Shown one piece after another: positions 34,901 through 41,710 of a stretch of DNA of 64,000 nucleotides (positions are counted from its first letter, which is position 1; each line of letters starts with the position of its first letter). The notes below the pieces were generated by a model. It had not been told where the DNA came from. It did not search any database and worked only from the letters and a program-made list of their open reading frames with translations. This DNA comes from Bog-950 sp044225825 (lineage in GTDB: Bacteria > Bacteroidota > Bacteroidia > Chitinophagales > LD1): positions 1 through 64,000 of the forward strand of contig JBGAIB010000004.1 of NCBI GenBank assembly GCA_044225825.1, written 5' to 3'. Both the position numbers and the translations under genes were made by a program.

Positions 34901-36143
34901 CAACAAAACCAGTTTAGATGACAACGGTTGGGAGCCTACCCAGTTGGTTTACGCCAATGTAGCTTACACCACAGTAACGGGCTGGAACAACTTCAACCTT
35001 CAGGCCCCGTTTGATTGGGATGGATCTTCCAATATTGTAATTGATATCTGTTGGGACAATCCCGATGGGTCGCTTTCGGCTTTTGCCGATTACCTGCAGG
35101 CAGGTGCTACCACTTACAATGCCTTCCACACCGTCTCCTCTAATACCACCAGCGGTTGTCAATTGCCGACCCCAACTTTTACTCTGGGGCAGGAAGTGCC
35201 ATCGTTGCGTGTTTCCATGTGTCCTCCTCCGCCTAAACCTATTACCTATTTGTGGACGCCGGCAAGCGGTTTAAGTGCTACTACTGTTGCTAACCCGGTT
35301 GCTACGCCAAACCAGGCTACTACCTATGTAGTTACAACCTTATTTGGAGGTGCTTGTCCAAAAACCGATACCATTACCATTACACCTGCTACTATGAACT
35401 TTGCCCTAAGCGGTGATACCGGTGTTTGCGAAGGGCACGAAGTGCAATTAACTGCAGCAGGTGGCACCGTTTATACCTGGAGCCCTGCCACAGGCCTAAG
35501 CTGTAACGACTGTGCTACACCGGTAGCAAGCCCGCAAAGCAGCACTGTTTACTACGTTACGGTAACCGATGTCAATACCGGTTGCGTGGTAAAAGATTCA
35601 GTTATCGTATCGGTGCAAAACCTGGCAGTTACAGCGCTGTATTATGATACGCTTGTTGACCAGGGAACCCCGATTAACATTGGTGCTACTGTTACAGGTG
35701 GCGGCGGGCCTGGCAGTTATGTATACAATTGGCAGCCTACCGATTACCTGAACAATGCCACTGTGGAAAGTCCGGTGGCTACCCCGCTTACCGATATACT
35801 TTATACCCTTACTGTAACCAGCGGACCATGTTCCGATACCACTACGGTTAATGTGCGTGTAAATATCATCGAGAGCCCAATCAAGATGCCTACGGCCTTT
35901 ACGCCTAATGGTGATGGCCATAACGATGGCTTTTATCCTGTATCCTTTAATACCATAGCAAAGGTTAAATCGTTCCGCATTTATAATCGCTATGGTGAGT
36001 TGGTACACGATGGCGATAGCCCATGGGATGGCACCTTTAAAGGTAAGGAGCAGCCAAGTGGCACCTTTGTTTACTACATCGTAATCAGCCGGCCTTATAA
36101 GGACGACGAAAAAATACAAGGCTCTTTTGCCCTCATACGCTAG
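31998..36143 (+). CDS. Large secreted protein with T9SS type B sorting domain
   Basis: 1381 residues. A signal peptide (KNRTFTRLVVVLSVLIAGLL) is followed by SHAMGADLSYECIDP and a beta-sandwich region to about residue 300, a start typical of large Bacteroidota surface proteins. Several PKD/Ig-like modules with 'WTPTTGL...NP' motifs follow. Two related beta-sandwich domains of about 190-200 residues (about 598-790 and 873-1079) both contain SRIQILYRAS- or RSQILYQAS-like and DWDGxSNxxxxICxDN motifs, an internal duplication. The last 90 residues (MPTAFTPNGDGHNDGF ... YNRYGELVHDGDSPWDGTFK) form the gliding-motility-associated type B C-terminal domain that directs export through the type IX system. 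Probably an adhesin or matrix protein; no enzyme domain is seen. Confidence 0.85.
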   Translation: MKNRTFTRLVVVLSVLIAGLLSANEVKASHAMGADLSYECIDPATNTYKITLRFYRDCFGIDAPTSVTLNIGSASCGQSLTADITQEPCPPAVGGGTPCEVSPLCPSAINQSTCNGGTYPGVQAFTYSAIVQLPANCPDWIISFDECCRNQAITNLLNPDSEDLYVEAHLNNSNGLCNSSPVFTTLPVPFICANQPFSYNHGAVDADGDSLVYTLVTPLGAGGITIGYAGTFTPTNPMTTSPANTFTFSNTTGQMFFTPNGTQVAVVTVLVEEYRNGVLIGSTMRDIQFVVVNLPGCANPAPVFTGAIQSTVVNGIYINSFNVQVCPGNTLTFNTLGIEPGGDSLFLESNIAQSIPAAQYTSTYLSKDSIYSQLVWTPTALDTGNNIFIVTVKNNNCPLASNQAYAINITVLAGTYAGGDLAYCPAGGPVQLQAYGGSQFTWTPTTGLDNPNISNPKASPAATTEYIVTSNLSNNCKNKDTVVVYRVPDFNYTITQSDDTICRFEFVNFNVVPDAGYGPYTYTWTPAQSLNATNIPNPVAQPDYTTAYTVVITSDTGCVIHDTTTYVVVDGQGPAVYITADRNKVCVGDTIHLGAQISTLPCGLNVVPCTGNFDIKTIGTGSTIDQNGATPYRGFYQDSRIQILYRASELQAQGMQAGTITDIAFDIAQIGSSLPYDGFTIKMGCTDIQALSQFVPNLATVMGPVSFTPAGVGNSTHTFDTPYDWDGVSNLLVEICFDNNDYTNDDDVKSTPTSYNSVAYAFQDFAVGCNLTQPNLGTNRPNIQFIYCVAPPKTLTYSWTPTTNLAPVDSLNPSVVLNSSTTYFLNANDGSCSGGGSITLNVDTSFGVNVGPDVPICSGIPVQLNAAITGTPPVSSLSSCGTNATACSGTPAQHTFTPANSFASTYTPFDGDAFFLLIEDERSQILYQASDLLAAGYTSGTITQLAFNVQTKQSLTPFQNLSIKMGCTNKTSLDDNGWEPTQLVYANVAYTTVTGWNNFNLQAPFDWDGSSNIVIDICWDNPDGSLSAFADYLQAGATTYNAFHTVSSNTTSGCQLPTPTFTLGQEVPSLRVSMCPPPPKPITYLWTPASGLSATTVANPVATPNQATTYVVTTLFGGACPKTDTITITPATMNFALSGDTGVCEGHEVQLTAAGGTVYTWSPATGLSCNDCATPVASPQSSTVYYVTVTDVNTGCVVKDSVIVSVQNLAVTALYYDTLVDQGTPINIGATVTGGGGPGSYVYNWQPTDYLNNATVESPVATPLTDILYTLTVTSGPCSDTTTVNVRVNIIESPIKMPTAFTPNGDGHNDGFYPVSFNTIAKVKSFRIYNRYGELVHDGDSPWDGTFKGKEQPSGTFVYYIVISRPYKDDEKIQGSFALIR

Positions 36144-36161
36144 TAAGCGTTAAACAACTCT

Positions 36162-36210
36162 AATCGGCGCTGATGGTGGGAAAATACCCCTATTGGCGCC
36201 GATTTTTTTA
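36162..36210 (+). terminator. Intrinsic terminator
   Basis: AATCGGCGC (36162-36170) pairs with GCGCCGATT (36196-36204), followed by a T-run. The inner loop contains a weaker GGTGGG/CCCC pairing. It separates the T9SS protein from the mrp gene. Confidence 0.75.
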
Positions 36211-36238
36211 TGAACTTAGCGCCCTGTAATTTCAAGTT

Positions 36239-37342
36239 ATGACTTTTACAAAAGAGGATGTTTTGAATGCCTTAAGGCATGTGGATGACCCCGATATTAA
36301 AAAGGACCTGGTAACCCTGGGTATGATCAGCGAGGTGGAAGTGGACGATAAAAAGGTGAAGTTTAAACTTACCCTTACCACGCCTGCCTGTCCCTTAAAG
36401 GAGAAGATCAAGAGCGATTGTGTGAATGCCATTCACACACATATGTCTGCTTCGCTGGAGGTGGATATAGTGTTGGATGCCAATATAACCTCGCTGCGCA
36501 ATACCAATGTAAATATCCTACCCAGTGTAAAGAACATCATTTGCGTAGCCTCCGGCAAAGGTGGTGTGGGTAAAAGCACCGTTTCCGTAAACCTTGCATT
36601 AAGCCTTGCCAAACAAGGCGCTAAGGTGGGTATTATTGATGCCGATATTTATGGCCCTTCCTTACCAACTATGCTGGGCGTAATAGGCAAACGCCCTACG
36701 GTACGGCAGATCAAAGAGAAGAACTACATCGAACCGCTGGAAGTGGACGGCATTAAAATCCTCTCCATCGGTCTGTTGGTTGATCCGCGCCAGGCCATTG
36801 TTTGGCGTGGCCCCATGGTAACTTCGGCGCTGCGCCAATTTGTTACCGATTGCATTTGGGGCAAGCTCGACTACCTGATTGTGGACATGCCTCCGGGCAC
36901 CGGCGATGTGCACCTCACCATTGCCCAAACCGTTAATGTAACGGGTGCCGTTATTGTTACCACCCCCCAGGATGTTGCACTCGCCGATGCCCGCAAAGCG
37001 CTGGCTATGTTCAGGCTTGATAACATTAATGTGCCTGTACTGGGTATAGTAGAGAACATGGCCTTTTTTACACCGGCCGAGTTGCCTAACAACAAATACT
37101 ACCTATTTGGCCGCGATGGCGGTAAGCGCCTGGCTGCCGAATACGAAGTGCCATTCCTGGGCGAAATACCCTTGGTACAGGCCATTCGCGAGGGTGGCGA
37201 CGAAGGCAAACCTGCCGGCACTTACAGCAGTGACCCGGTTGTTAAAAACGCCTTTGATGAACTGGCCACCAACGTAGCCCGTCAAGTTGCCATAAAGAAT
37301 GCTAATTTTGCCCAACCTACAACGCAAGAGGTAACCAACTAA
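36239..37342 (+). CDS. Mrp/ApbC Fe-S carrier ATPase
   Basis: 367 residues. An N-terminal DUF59/MIP18 domain (about 1-85; VDDPDIKKDLVTLGM) is followed by a deviant Walker A P-loop (ASGKGGVGKSTVSVNLAL, about 103-120), IIDADIYGPSLPTMLG and DYLIVDMPPGTGDVHLT. Mrp/ApbC proteins bind and transfer iron-sulfur clusters using ATP. The NifU-like scaffold gene starts within its stop codon region (1-base overlap), so the two are translated together and probably act together. No C-terminal CxxC as in eukaryotic NBP35 is evident. Confidence 0.95.
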   Translation: MTFTKEDVLNALRHVDDPDIKKDLVTLGMISEVEVDDKKVKFKLTLTTPACPLKEKIKSDCVNAIHTHMSASLEVDIVLDANITSLRNTNVNILPSVKNIICVASGKGGVGKSTVSVNLALSLAKQGAKVGIIDADIYGPSLPTMLGVIGKRPTVRQIKEKNYIEPLEVDGIKILSIGLLVDPRQAIVWRGPMVTSALRQFVTDCIWGKLDYLIVDMPPGTGDVHLTIAQTVNVTGAVIVTTPQDVALADARKALAMFRLDNINVPVLGIVENMAFFTPAELPNNKYYLFGRDGGKRLAAEYEVPFLGEIPLVQAIREGGDEGKPAGTYSSDPVVKNAFDELATNVARQVAIKNANFAQPTTQEVTN

Positions 37343-37584
37343 TGACCAGCACCGACGAAATATTGAAGAAAGTAGAGGCCTCCCTCGACACCATGCGCCC
37401 GTATTTGAAAGACGACGGGGGTAATGTAGAAGTTGTAGCCCTTACCGACGATATGATTGTGCAGGTTAAACTGTTGGGTGCCTGCAGCACCTGCCCTCAA
37501 AGTTTTATGACTATGAAAGCAGGTATCGAAGAAGCGGTGCGCCGCTCAGTGCCCGAAGTTAAAGGCGTTGTAGCGGTTGACTAA
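37342..37584 (+). CDS. NifU C-terminal-domain Fe-S scaffold
   Basis: 80 residues consisting only of the NifU C-terminal (Nfu) domain. It includes MRPYLKDDGGNVEVV and LLGACSTCPQSFMTMKAGIE, with the CxxC pair that holds a [4Fe-4S] cluster between two subunits. It overlaps the mrp stop by 1 base, which implies a functional Mrp-Nfu pair in cluster delivery. Confidence 0.95.
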   Translation: MTSTDEILKKVEASLDTMRPYLKDDGGNVEVVALTDDMIVQVKLLGACSTCPQSFMTMKAGIEEAVRRSVPEVKGVVAVD

Positions 37585-37595
37585 ACCGCCTCTCC

Positions 37596-38867
37596 TTACT
37601 CCCTCATCAACACTTGTATGGTATTGCGCGAAATCTGGCGCAGTAATATATCCTTGTCCTTAGTCAAGCGGTCTAATATACCCTGATTGTAGTGGCGGAT
37701 AGTTAACAGCGAAAGATTATCGTTGCGGGTAATGCTGAAATCGTTCTGCAACTGCTCGATGATATGCTCTATTTTTTCCTTCTTAAAGTCTACTGTTATC
37801 GAGAAGCTAATGGCTGCGTTCTGCATCAGGTTAATACGCAGGCGGTTTTCGGCGAAGGTACTGAATACCTTGCTTAGATGCTCTTCGGCGATAAAGGAAA
37901 AGTCCTTAGCGGAGAAGGAGAGCAGGACCTGAGCGCGTTTCCAGATAATAATAGGCGGTAAAAAACTGCTGTTGGCATTGGCCGAAATTACCGAACCACG
38001 TTTGTTGTAGTTTACAAACGAGCGCACCTCTAAAGGTATGTTCTTGTTCTGTATCGGCTTGATGGTTTTAGGGTGAATTACACTGGCGCCGTAGTAGGTC
38101 ATTTCAATGGCCTCGTGGTAGGTTATCTCACTCAAAAACTGGGCATCGGGGAACTCCTTCGGATCGGCGTTCATAATGCCTTCCACGTCCTTCCATACGG
38201 TCATACGCTCAGCATCCAGCGAGTAGGCGAAGATAGAAGCCGTGTAATCGGAACCTTCGCGGCCGAGGGTGGTAGAGAAACCTTCCGGTGTGCAGCCAAC
38301 AAAGCCCTGGGTAATTACAAAGCCGGTTTTAACCAGTTCGTTCACTTTAGTGGCAATGGCTTTTTCGGTTTTCTTAAAGTCTACCTTCCCTTCGGTATAG
38401 GCATTATCGGTAAACAGCACCTGCTTTACATCCAGCAGGGTATTCTTAAGGCCAATCGAGTTGGCGTAATCGCTGACGATGGTGGTGGAAATGTATTCGC
38501 CGATGCTTACCACCTGATCGTAGATATAGTTGTAGTTGCGCGAGGTGTTTTCTTTTAAAAACTTGCGGGTAGCTTCAATCAGCAGTTTTACATCTTCCAC
38601 GGCTTTATCCTTGCTGCCGTTGGTATACAGGTTATTGATAATAGCAACGTGCTTTTCGAATAGGGCATCCAGGGCCTGTTCCCAACCGGTATTTCCGGCG
38701 TAGTTCAGGTTAATGATGTTTTCCAGTTCGTTGGTGGTTTTGCCCATGGCGGATATAACCACTACCTTTTCGTTAAAGTTGTTTTCCTTTAAAATGGCTG
38801 CTACGTTGCGTACGGCATCGGCGTCCTTTACCGATGCACCTCCAAACTTGTAAACCTGCATGCTCAT
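37596..38867 (-). CDS. Aspartate kinase
   Basis: 423 residues, a monofunctional aspartokinase. It starts VYKFGGASVKDADAV (the KFGG nucleotide motif) and contains GFVGCTPEGFSTTLGREGSDYTA (about 200-222, aspartate/ATP binding). C-terminal ACT regulatory domains span about 300-423 (INLMQNAAISFSITVDF). It phosphorylates aspartate to start lysine, threonine and methionine synthesis; the ACT domains suggest feedback control. It is convergent with the NifU gene. Confidence 0.95.
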   Translation of the reverse strand: MSMQVYKFGGASVKDADAVRNVAAILKENNFNEKVVVISAMGKTTNELENIINLNYAGNTGWEQALDALFEKHVAIINNLYTNGSKDKAVEDVKLLIEATRKFLKENTSRNYNYIYDQVVSIGEYISTTIVSDYANSIGLKNTLLDVKQVLFTDNAYTEGKVDFKKTEKAIATKVNELVKTGFVITQGFVGCTPEGFSTTLGREGSDYTASIFAYSLDAERMTVWKDVEGIMNADPKEFPDAQFLSEITYHEAIEMTYYGASVIHPKTIKPIQNKNIPLEVRSFVNYNKRGSVISANANSSFLPPIIIWKRAQVLLSFSAKDFSFIAEEHLSKVFSTFAENRLRINLMQNAAISFSITVDFKKEKIEHIIEQLQNDFSITRNDNLSLLTIRHYNQGILDRLTKDKDILLRQISRNTIQVLMRE

Positions 38868-38907
38868 GCTGTAATCGTGTTTTTATATGGGTCTTGTGGG
38901 TAAATAA

Positions 38908-39399
38908 TCAATGGTGTTGGGTATGCAGATAAGCAGCAATCTGGGATTGGTCCATCTTGCAGTTAATCCACTCGGGGTCAAATTCAACGCCTACGGTTTT
39001 ATAAAATGCAATAGCGGGTTGGTTCCAGTCTAGAACCTGCCAGCGTATTTGGTTCACCTTATCGTGCTGGGCCTGTTTTAATACCTCGTTCAGCAGTTTA
39101 CGGCCAATGCCAAACCTGCGATGGGTTTCGGTAACCACCAGGTCGTCCAGATACAGGATGCGTCCCTTCCAGGTGCTGTAGGCGGTGTAGTAGAGGGCTA
39201 GCCCGATAATCTCGTTGGTAGCGGCATCCTCGGCTACAAACACGTGGTAAATGCTGTGGGGGCCAAAGCCATCTTCCAACAGCATTTTTTCGGTGTTTAC
39301 TACAGCTTCAGGCGCACGTTCAAACTCGGCTAATTCTTTAATCAGCCGGAAGATGCCCGGAACATCGTTTTGGTCGCCTTTACGGATAATGAAACTCAT
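38908..39399 (-). CDS. GNAT-family N-acetyltransferase
   Basis: 163 residues with the GNAT fold. It begins IIRKGDQNDVPGIFRLIKELAEFER, a start typical of the diamine (spermidine) acetyltransferase-like group. The acetyl-CoA motif is YLDDLVVTETHRRFGIGRKLL (about residues 87-107), and the C-terminal QVLDWNQPAIAFYKTVGVEF is conserved. It may acetylate a polyamine, but this is by similarity only. It marks the left edge of the repeat-rich region. Confidence 0.85.
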   Translation of the reverse strand: MSFIIRKGDQNDVPGIFRLIKELAEFERAPEAVVNTEKMLLEDGFGPHSIYHVFVAEDAATNEIIGLALYYTAYSTWKGRILYLDDLVVTETHRRFGIGRKLLNEVLKQAQHDKVNQIRWQVLDWNQPAIAFYKTVGVEFDPEWINCKMDQSQIAAYLHTQHH

Positions 39400-39618
39400 A
39401 GCTGGTTTTTAAGCGCGGCAAAGATAAAATTGTGAGAGAGATAGAGCAGGATTGAAGAAGGATTAGACCGATTAAATGAAGAAATGAAATGGAATGCTGA
39501 CGAACACGGATGGTTATGATGATTTTTGATTTTGGGTTTTGGAATTCTGATTGACGAATGAAATGTCTTACCCTGGTTGTGCGTCCTCGCCAACCAGTGC
39601 GTTGGGACTCACCCCCGA

Positions 39619-39644
39619 CCCCTCTCTGCTTTCGCAAAGAGGGG
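39619..39644. repeat. Hairpin CCCCTCT...AGAGGGG
   Basis: Arms CCCCTCT and AGAGGGG with an inner TGC-TTTC-GCA stem. It is flanked by CCCCCGA-like sequence, the style of short intergenic palindromes seen elsewhere in this region. Confidence 0.55.
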
Positions 39645-39666
39645 TGAAATACAGGCTGCGCATTGG

Positions 39667-40112
39667 CTGCGCTACCTACTAACTTCCAAAAGGAAGGACC
39701 GCTACGCCTGGGCTTTGCTTTTATTCTTTTCATGGTGGTTGTTGTTTGAATAGTAGTTATCATAATCACAAAGCGGAAGATGGCCGCGGGATGATAACTC
39801 TGTTTGATTTTTAATGGAATATCCCTCGCCATGACAATCTGTTTTATTGGCTGCGCGCGGCTGCGCTACCTACTAACTTCCTTTCCGAAGTTTCGGAAGG
39901 GAGGGCCGCTACGTTTGGGCTTTGCTTTTATTCCTTTCATGGTGGTTGTTGCTTGAATAGTAGTTGTCATAATCACAAAGGGGAAGTCCCGAGTAATCGG
40001 GAACTTCTGGACGATTTCTCTGATTGATTTTTAATGGAATATCCCTCGCCATGACAATCTGTTTTATTGGCCGTGTGCGGCTACGCTACCTACTTACTGC
40101 CTTTCCGAAGTT
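39667..40112. repeat. Imperfect tandem repeat, units of 194 and 220 bp plus partial third
   Basis: Unit 1 is 39667-39860, unit 2 is 39861-40080, and a third begins at 40081. Each starts CTGCGCTACCTACTAAC or a close variant, continues with GGGCTTTGCTTTTATTC, CATGGTGGTTGTTG and a shared stretch of about 50 bases (ATTTTTAATGGAATATCCC through GTTTTATTGGC). Unit 2 is longer by an insertion around 39981-40010 and carries the CTTTCCGAAGTTTCGGAAGG palindrome where unit 1 has a shortened form. Confidence 0.8.
39881..39900. repeat. CTTTCCGAAGTTTCGGAAGG palindrome, copy A
   Basis: Inverted arms of 9 bases with one G-T-type mismatch around a GT centre. Flanks are CTACCTACTAACTTC on the left and GGGCCGCTAC on the right, the consensus flanks of this family. 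Confidence 0.7.
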
Positions 40113-40120
40113 TCGGAAGG
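40101..40120. repeat. CTTTCCGAAGTTTCGGAAGG palindrome, copy B
   Basis: The same 20-base core as copy A, in the third repeat unit; followed by AATGACCGCAAC, a variant of the right flank. Confidence 0.7.
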
Positions 40121-40157
40121 AATGACCGCAACCCAGGGCTGCGCTTCCCTCGGACTC

Positions 40158-40180
40158 CCTATCCGAAGTTTCTGAAGGGA
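40158..40180. repeat. Palindrome of the same family, degenerate copy C
   Basis: CCTATCCGAAG and TTTCTGAAGGGA form an imperfect hairpin, followed by GAGTCGCTTTACAGG, resembling the right flank of the other copies. Confidence 0.5.
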
Positions 40181-40273
40181 GAGTCGCTTTACAGGTCTTT
40201 GCAACTGCTCTTTGCCGCCATAGGCTTGTTTTTTTGGTTTTGACTATTAAATGGGACGGAATTTTAACAGTTA

Positions 40274-40330
40274 TGATAGGAAATGATAGGGTTTGATAGG
40301 GTTTTTGGGGACACCTGTCAAATCCTATCA
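40274..40330. promoter_or_regulatory. Three 10-bp-phased TGATAGG repeats plus inverted copy
   Basis: TGATAGG occurs at 40274-40280, 40284-40290 and 40294-40300, exactly one helical turn apart. The complement CCTATCA is at 40324-40330. Such phasing places the repeats on one face of the helix, as in iterons or operators. Function unknown. Confidence 0.6.
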
Positions 40331-40466
40331 GTAAGGGTAAGACAGGTTGAACTGAAGGAACTTTACACTCCTTTACAATGTTTTTGTAAAACACGTTCTT
40401 ACACTTTTCGCTTTTTAGCACAGAGTACAGAAAACCGGGATCGGAGATCAGCGGGTTATCCACCCT

Positions 40467-40502
40467 GCTTGTGCATGCTTGTGCAGGTTTTTTGCTTGTG
40501 CA
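40467..40502. repeat. Three GCTTGTGCA direct repeats
   Basis: GCTTGTGCA begins at 40467, 40477 and 40494 (spacing 10 and 17 bases). The core TTGTGCA is shared with the ATTTGTGCAG repeats at 40584-40603 and resembles the CTTGTG arms at 2664-2780. Confidence 0.6.
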
Positions 40503-40583
40503 CATATTAAATAAGTTTTGATGTAGTGTATTTTGTTGTTAAAACGACGCATAGAGGGCTGTTCATGTATTAAGGATTTTACC

Positions 40584-40624
40584 ATTTGTGCAGATTTGTG
40601 CAGTTGATTTTGCAGTGCACAAAT
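40584..40624. repeat. Two tandem ATTTGTGCAG repeats plus inverted copy
   Basis: ATTTGTGCAG at 40584-40593 and 40594-40603 is a perfect 10-bp tandem; TGCACAAAT at 40616-40624 is the inverted copy. This is the same design as the TGATAGG array 300 bases to the left. Confidence 0.6.
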
Positions 40625-40652
40625 TGTAGAAAATTTAATGTGAGAGGTTTTG

Positions 40653-40735
40653 CCGGTTTTAGCCCTTAAACCGGTAACACACATGGCAGTGATCCGCGAT
40701 GCGGTAGACGGCCCGGTAAGAGATGTTATGTTGAG
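40653..40735 (-). other. GC-rich hairpin block, possible structured RNA
   Basis: A GC-rich stretch inside AT-rich surroundings. It contains the perfect hairpin CCGGTTT-N8-AAACCGG (40653-40674) and the smaller dyad CCGCGATGCGG (40694-40704). On the minus strand, upstream at about 40785-40795, lies TACCTTTA, a -7-like element that could drive it. It could be a small RNA or a dispersed repeat; reading it as protein gives only short, unconserved frames. Confidence 0.35.
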
Positions 40736-40925
40736 CGTTTTTGACATTCTATATAGATGTGGCTATTGGGACTTCGGAAATTTGATGTAAAGGTAATAAG
40801 TAAAGAAACAAAATTAAAAAAAAGGTGTTAAAAATGTTTAGATTAAGGAATTGTTAGGATTGGCAGTTTGGTGGAATCGTGATAGGTTGCTTAGAACCGC
40901 TATGCAGGGCTACGCTACCCGCTCA

Positions 40926-40951
40926 CCCCTTTCAAACGTTTCGAAAAGAGG
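40926..40951. repeat. Imperfect palindrome near GGCTACGCTACCCGC
   Basis: CCCCTTTCAAA, a CG centre and TTTCGAAAAGAGG form an imperfect hairpin preceded by GGCTACGCTACCCGCTCA. That left flank matches the CTTCCGAA family, so this is probably a diverged member. Confidence 0.45.
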
Positions 40952-41043
40952 CAGTAGATATGATAATTCGGGGAACTTCCCCCTTCGGAGTCTGAACTTT
41001 CCCTTAACTGGTTAGATAATTTTATTTGAATTAATACAAATAC

Positions 41044-41051
41044 TATATTTA
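41044..41051 (+). promoter_or_regulatory. -7-like element TATATTTA
   Basis: One base off TAnnTTTG and 22 bases before ATG 41074. It supports the reality of the small membrane-protein gene. Confidence 0.45.
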
Positions 41052-41073
41052 TAGCACCTAAATATACCCAGCA

Positions 41074-41448
41074 ATGGCAAAAATACCCACCAGAGGAGAG
41101 GAATTGCTTAATCAACTACCTGACCGGCCTAGTATTTTACGCAGCACCGTATTTCACGGCGCGATTCGAATAATTACAGCCTTGATTGGTTGGCCGCTTT
41201 TGTTTGCAGCAATAGGTTTGGCAGCAATTAGCATGAGCGAAGTATCTGTGCTGCAAAAAATTGATCCGGATTCAAATTTTACACCCGACCAGACTAAGTT
41301 GATTTTGCTAACCCAATTAGTTGTCGCGGCCCTTGGGTTTGTTTTATCGCTAGTTTTATTGTTTGTAACTCATTTAGCTCGCTCAATAGTAACCCGCAAT
41401 AATTATATTATTGATTTGGAAGAGATAATTGAAAAGCAGGTAAAGTAG
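41074..41448 (+). CDS. Hypothetical two-helix membrane protein
   Basis: 124 residues. The first 30 are soluble (MAKIPTRGEELLNQLPDRPSIL). Helix 1 spans about 33-55 (IRIITALIGWPLLFAAIGLAAI) and helix 2 about 82-105 (LTQLVVAALGFVLSLVLLFV). The tail ends IIDLEEIIEKQVK, which may be a short coiled coil. I do not recognise it. It is one of only two genes in the repeat-rich region, and short repeats flank it on both sides. Confidence 0.65.
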   Translation: MAKIPTRGEELLNQLPDRPSILRSTVFHGAIRIITALIGWPLLFAAIGLAAISMSEVSVLQKIDPDSNFTPDQTKLILLTQLVVAALGFVLSLVLLFVTHLARSIVTRNNYIIDLEEIIEKQVK

Positions 41449-41450
41449 TC

Positions 41451-41526
41451 GAGCCTCAGTGTGGCGAACTGTCTTTAGATTACCATGCATAAGTTAAAAA
41501 CAGCGCCGTAGGTGTGGCCTGTGGAG
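41451..41526. repeat. Dispersed repeat, copy 1
   Basis: Runs from GAGCCTCAGTGTGGCGAACTG to ACAGCGCCGTAGGTGTGGCC and GTGGAG. It is the diverged partner of 41711-41786, most alike over the last 27 bases. Confidence 0.65.
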
Positions 41527-41621
41527 CTGGGTGGGCTGATTGTGTCAGTTTAGTCCTCAACTCCTGAGCCACCCCCTCCGAAAAAACAAGGCTATTCGAG
41601 ATCCACGCCACCCACTAACTC

Positions 41622-41643
41622 CCCTTCCGAAGTTTCGGAAGGG
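41622..41643. repeat. CCCTTCCGAAGTTTCGGAAGGG palindrome, copy D
   Basis: The best copy of the family, with perfect 10-base arms around GT. The left flank is CGCCACCCACTAACTCC and the right flank GAGAACCGCTAT, matching copies A and B. Confidence 0.75.
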
Positions 41644-41710
41644 AGAACCGCTATACAAGGCCACGCAGTTCTTGTTTTTTCTCGTCCCCCTGTCATGGAG
41701 ACAGCTAAAT

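Larger units (their letters stand above)
39400..41073. other. Repeat-rich noncoding region
   Basis: About 1.67 kb with no gene I can support. From left to right it holds AT-rich spacer (39400-39590), a first hairpin (39619-39644), an imperfect tandem repeat of about 200 bases (39667-40112 and beyond), several CTTCCGAA-type palindromes, 10-bp-phased TGATAGG, GCTTGTGCA and ATTTGTGCAG repeats (40274-40624), a GC-rich hairpin block (40653-40735), then AT-rich spacer and one more imperfect palindrome (40926-40951). Frames on both strands lack conserved motifs and overlap the repeats. Confidence 0.65.

Noticed and set aside
39380..39832. Minus-strand frame of 150 codons upstream of the GNAT gene
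   Set aside because: Overlaps the hairpin and tandem repeat, has no domain and an odd composition; better explained as chance.
40274..40624. Plasmid-type replication origin based on iteron-like repeats
   Set aside because: No replication initiator gene, no DnaA-box cluster and no partition genes are nearby, so an operator-like role is the safer reading.
40086..40747. Two overlapping minus-strand frames of 99 and 139 codons in the repeat-rich region
   Set aside because: They run through the phased repeats, palindromes and hairpin block, share no recognisable motif and have low-complexity basic sequence. I prefer a noncoding reading, though a small peptide at 40747 behind TACCTTTA cannot be excluded.
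39400..41073. CRISPR-like array among the short repeats
   Set aside because: Repeat units are 7-10 bases in the phased arrays or about 200 bases in the tandem block; there are no 25-40 base repeats with unique spacers and no cas genes.
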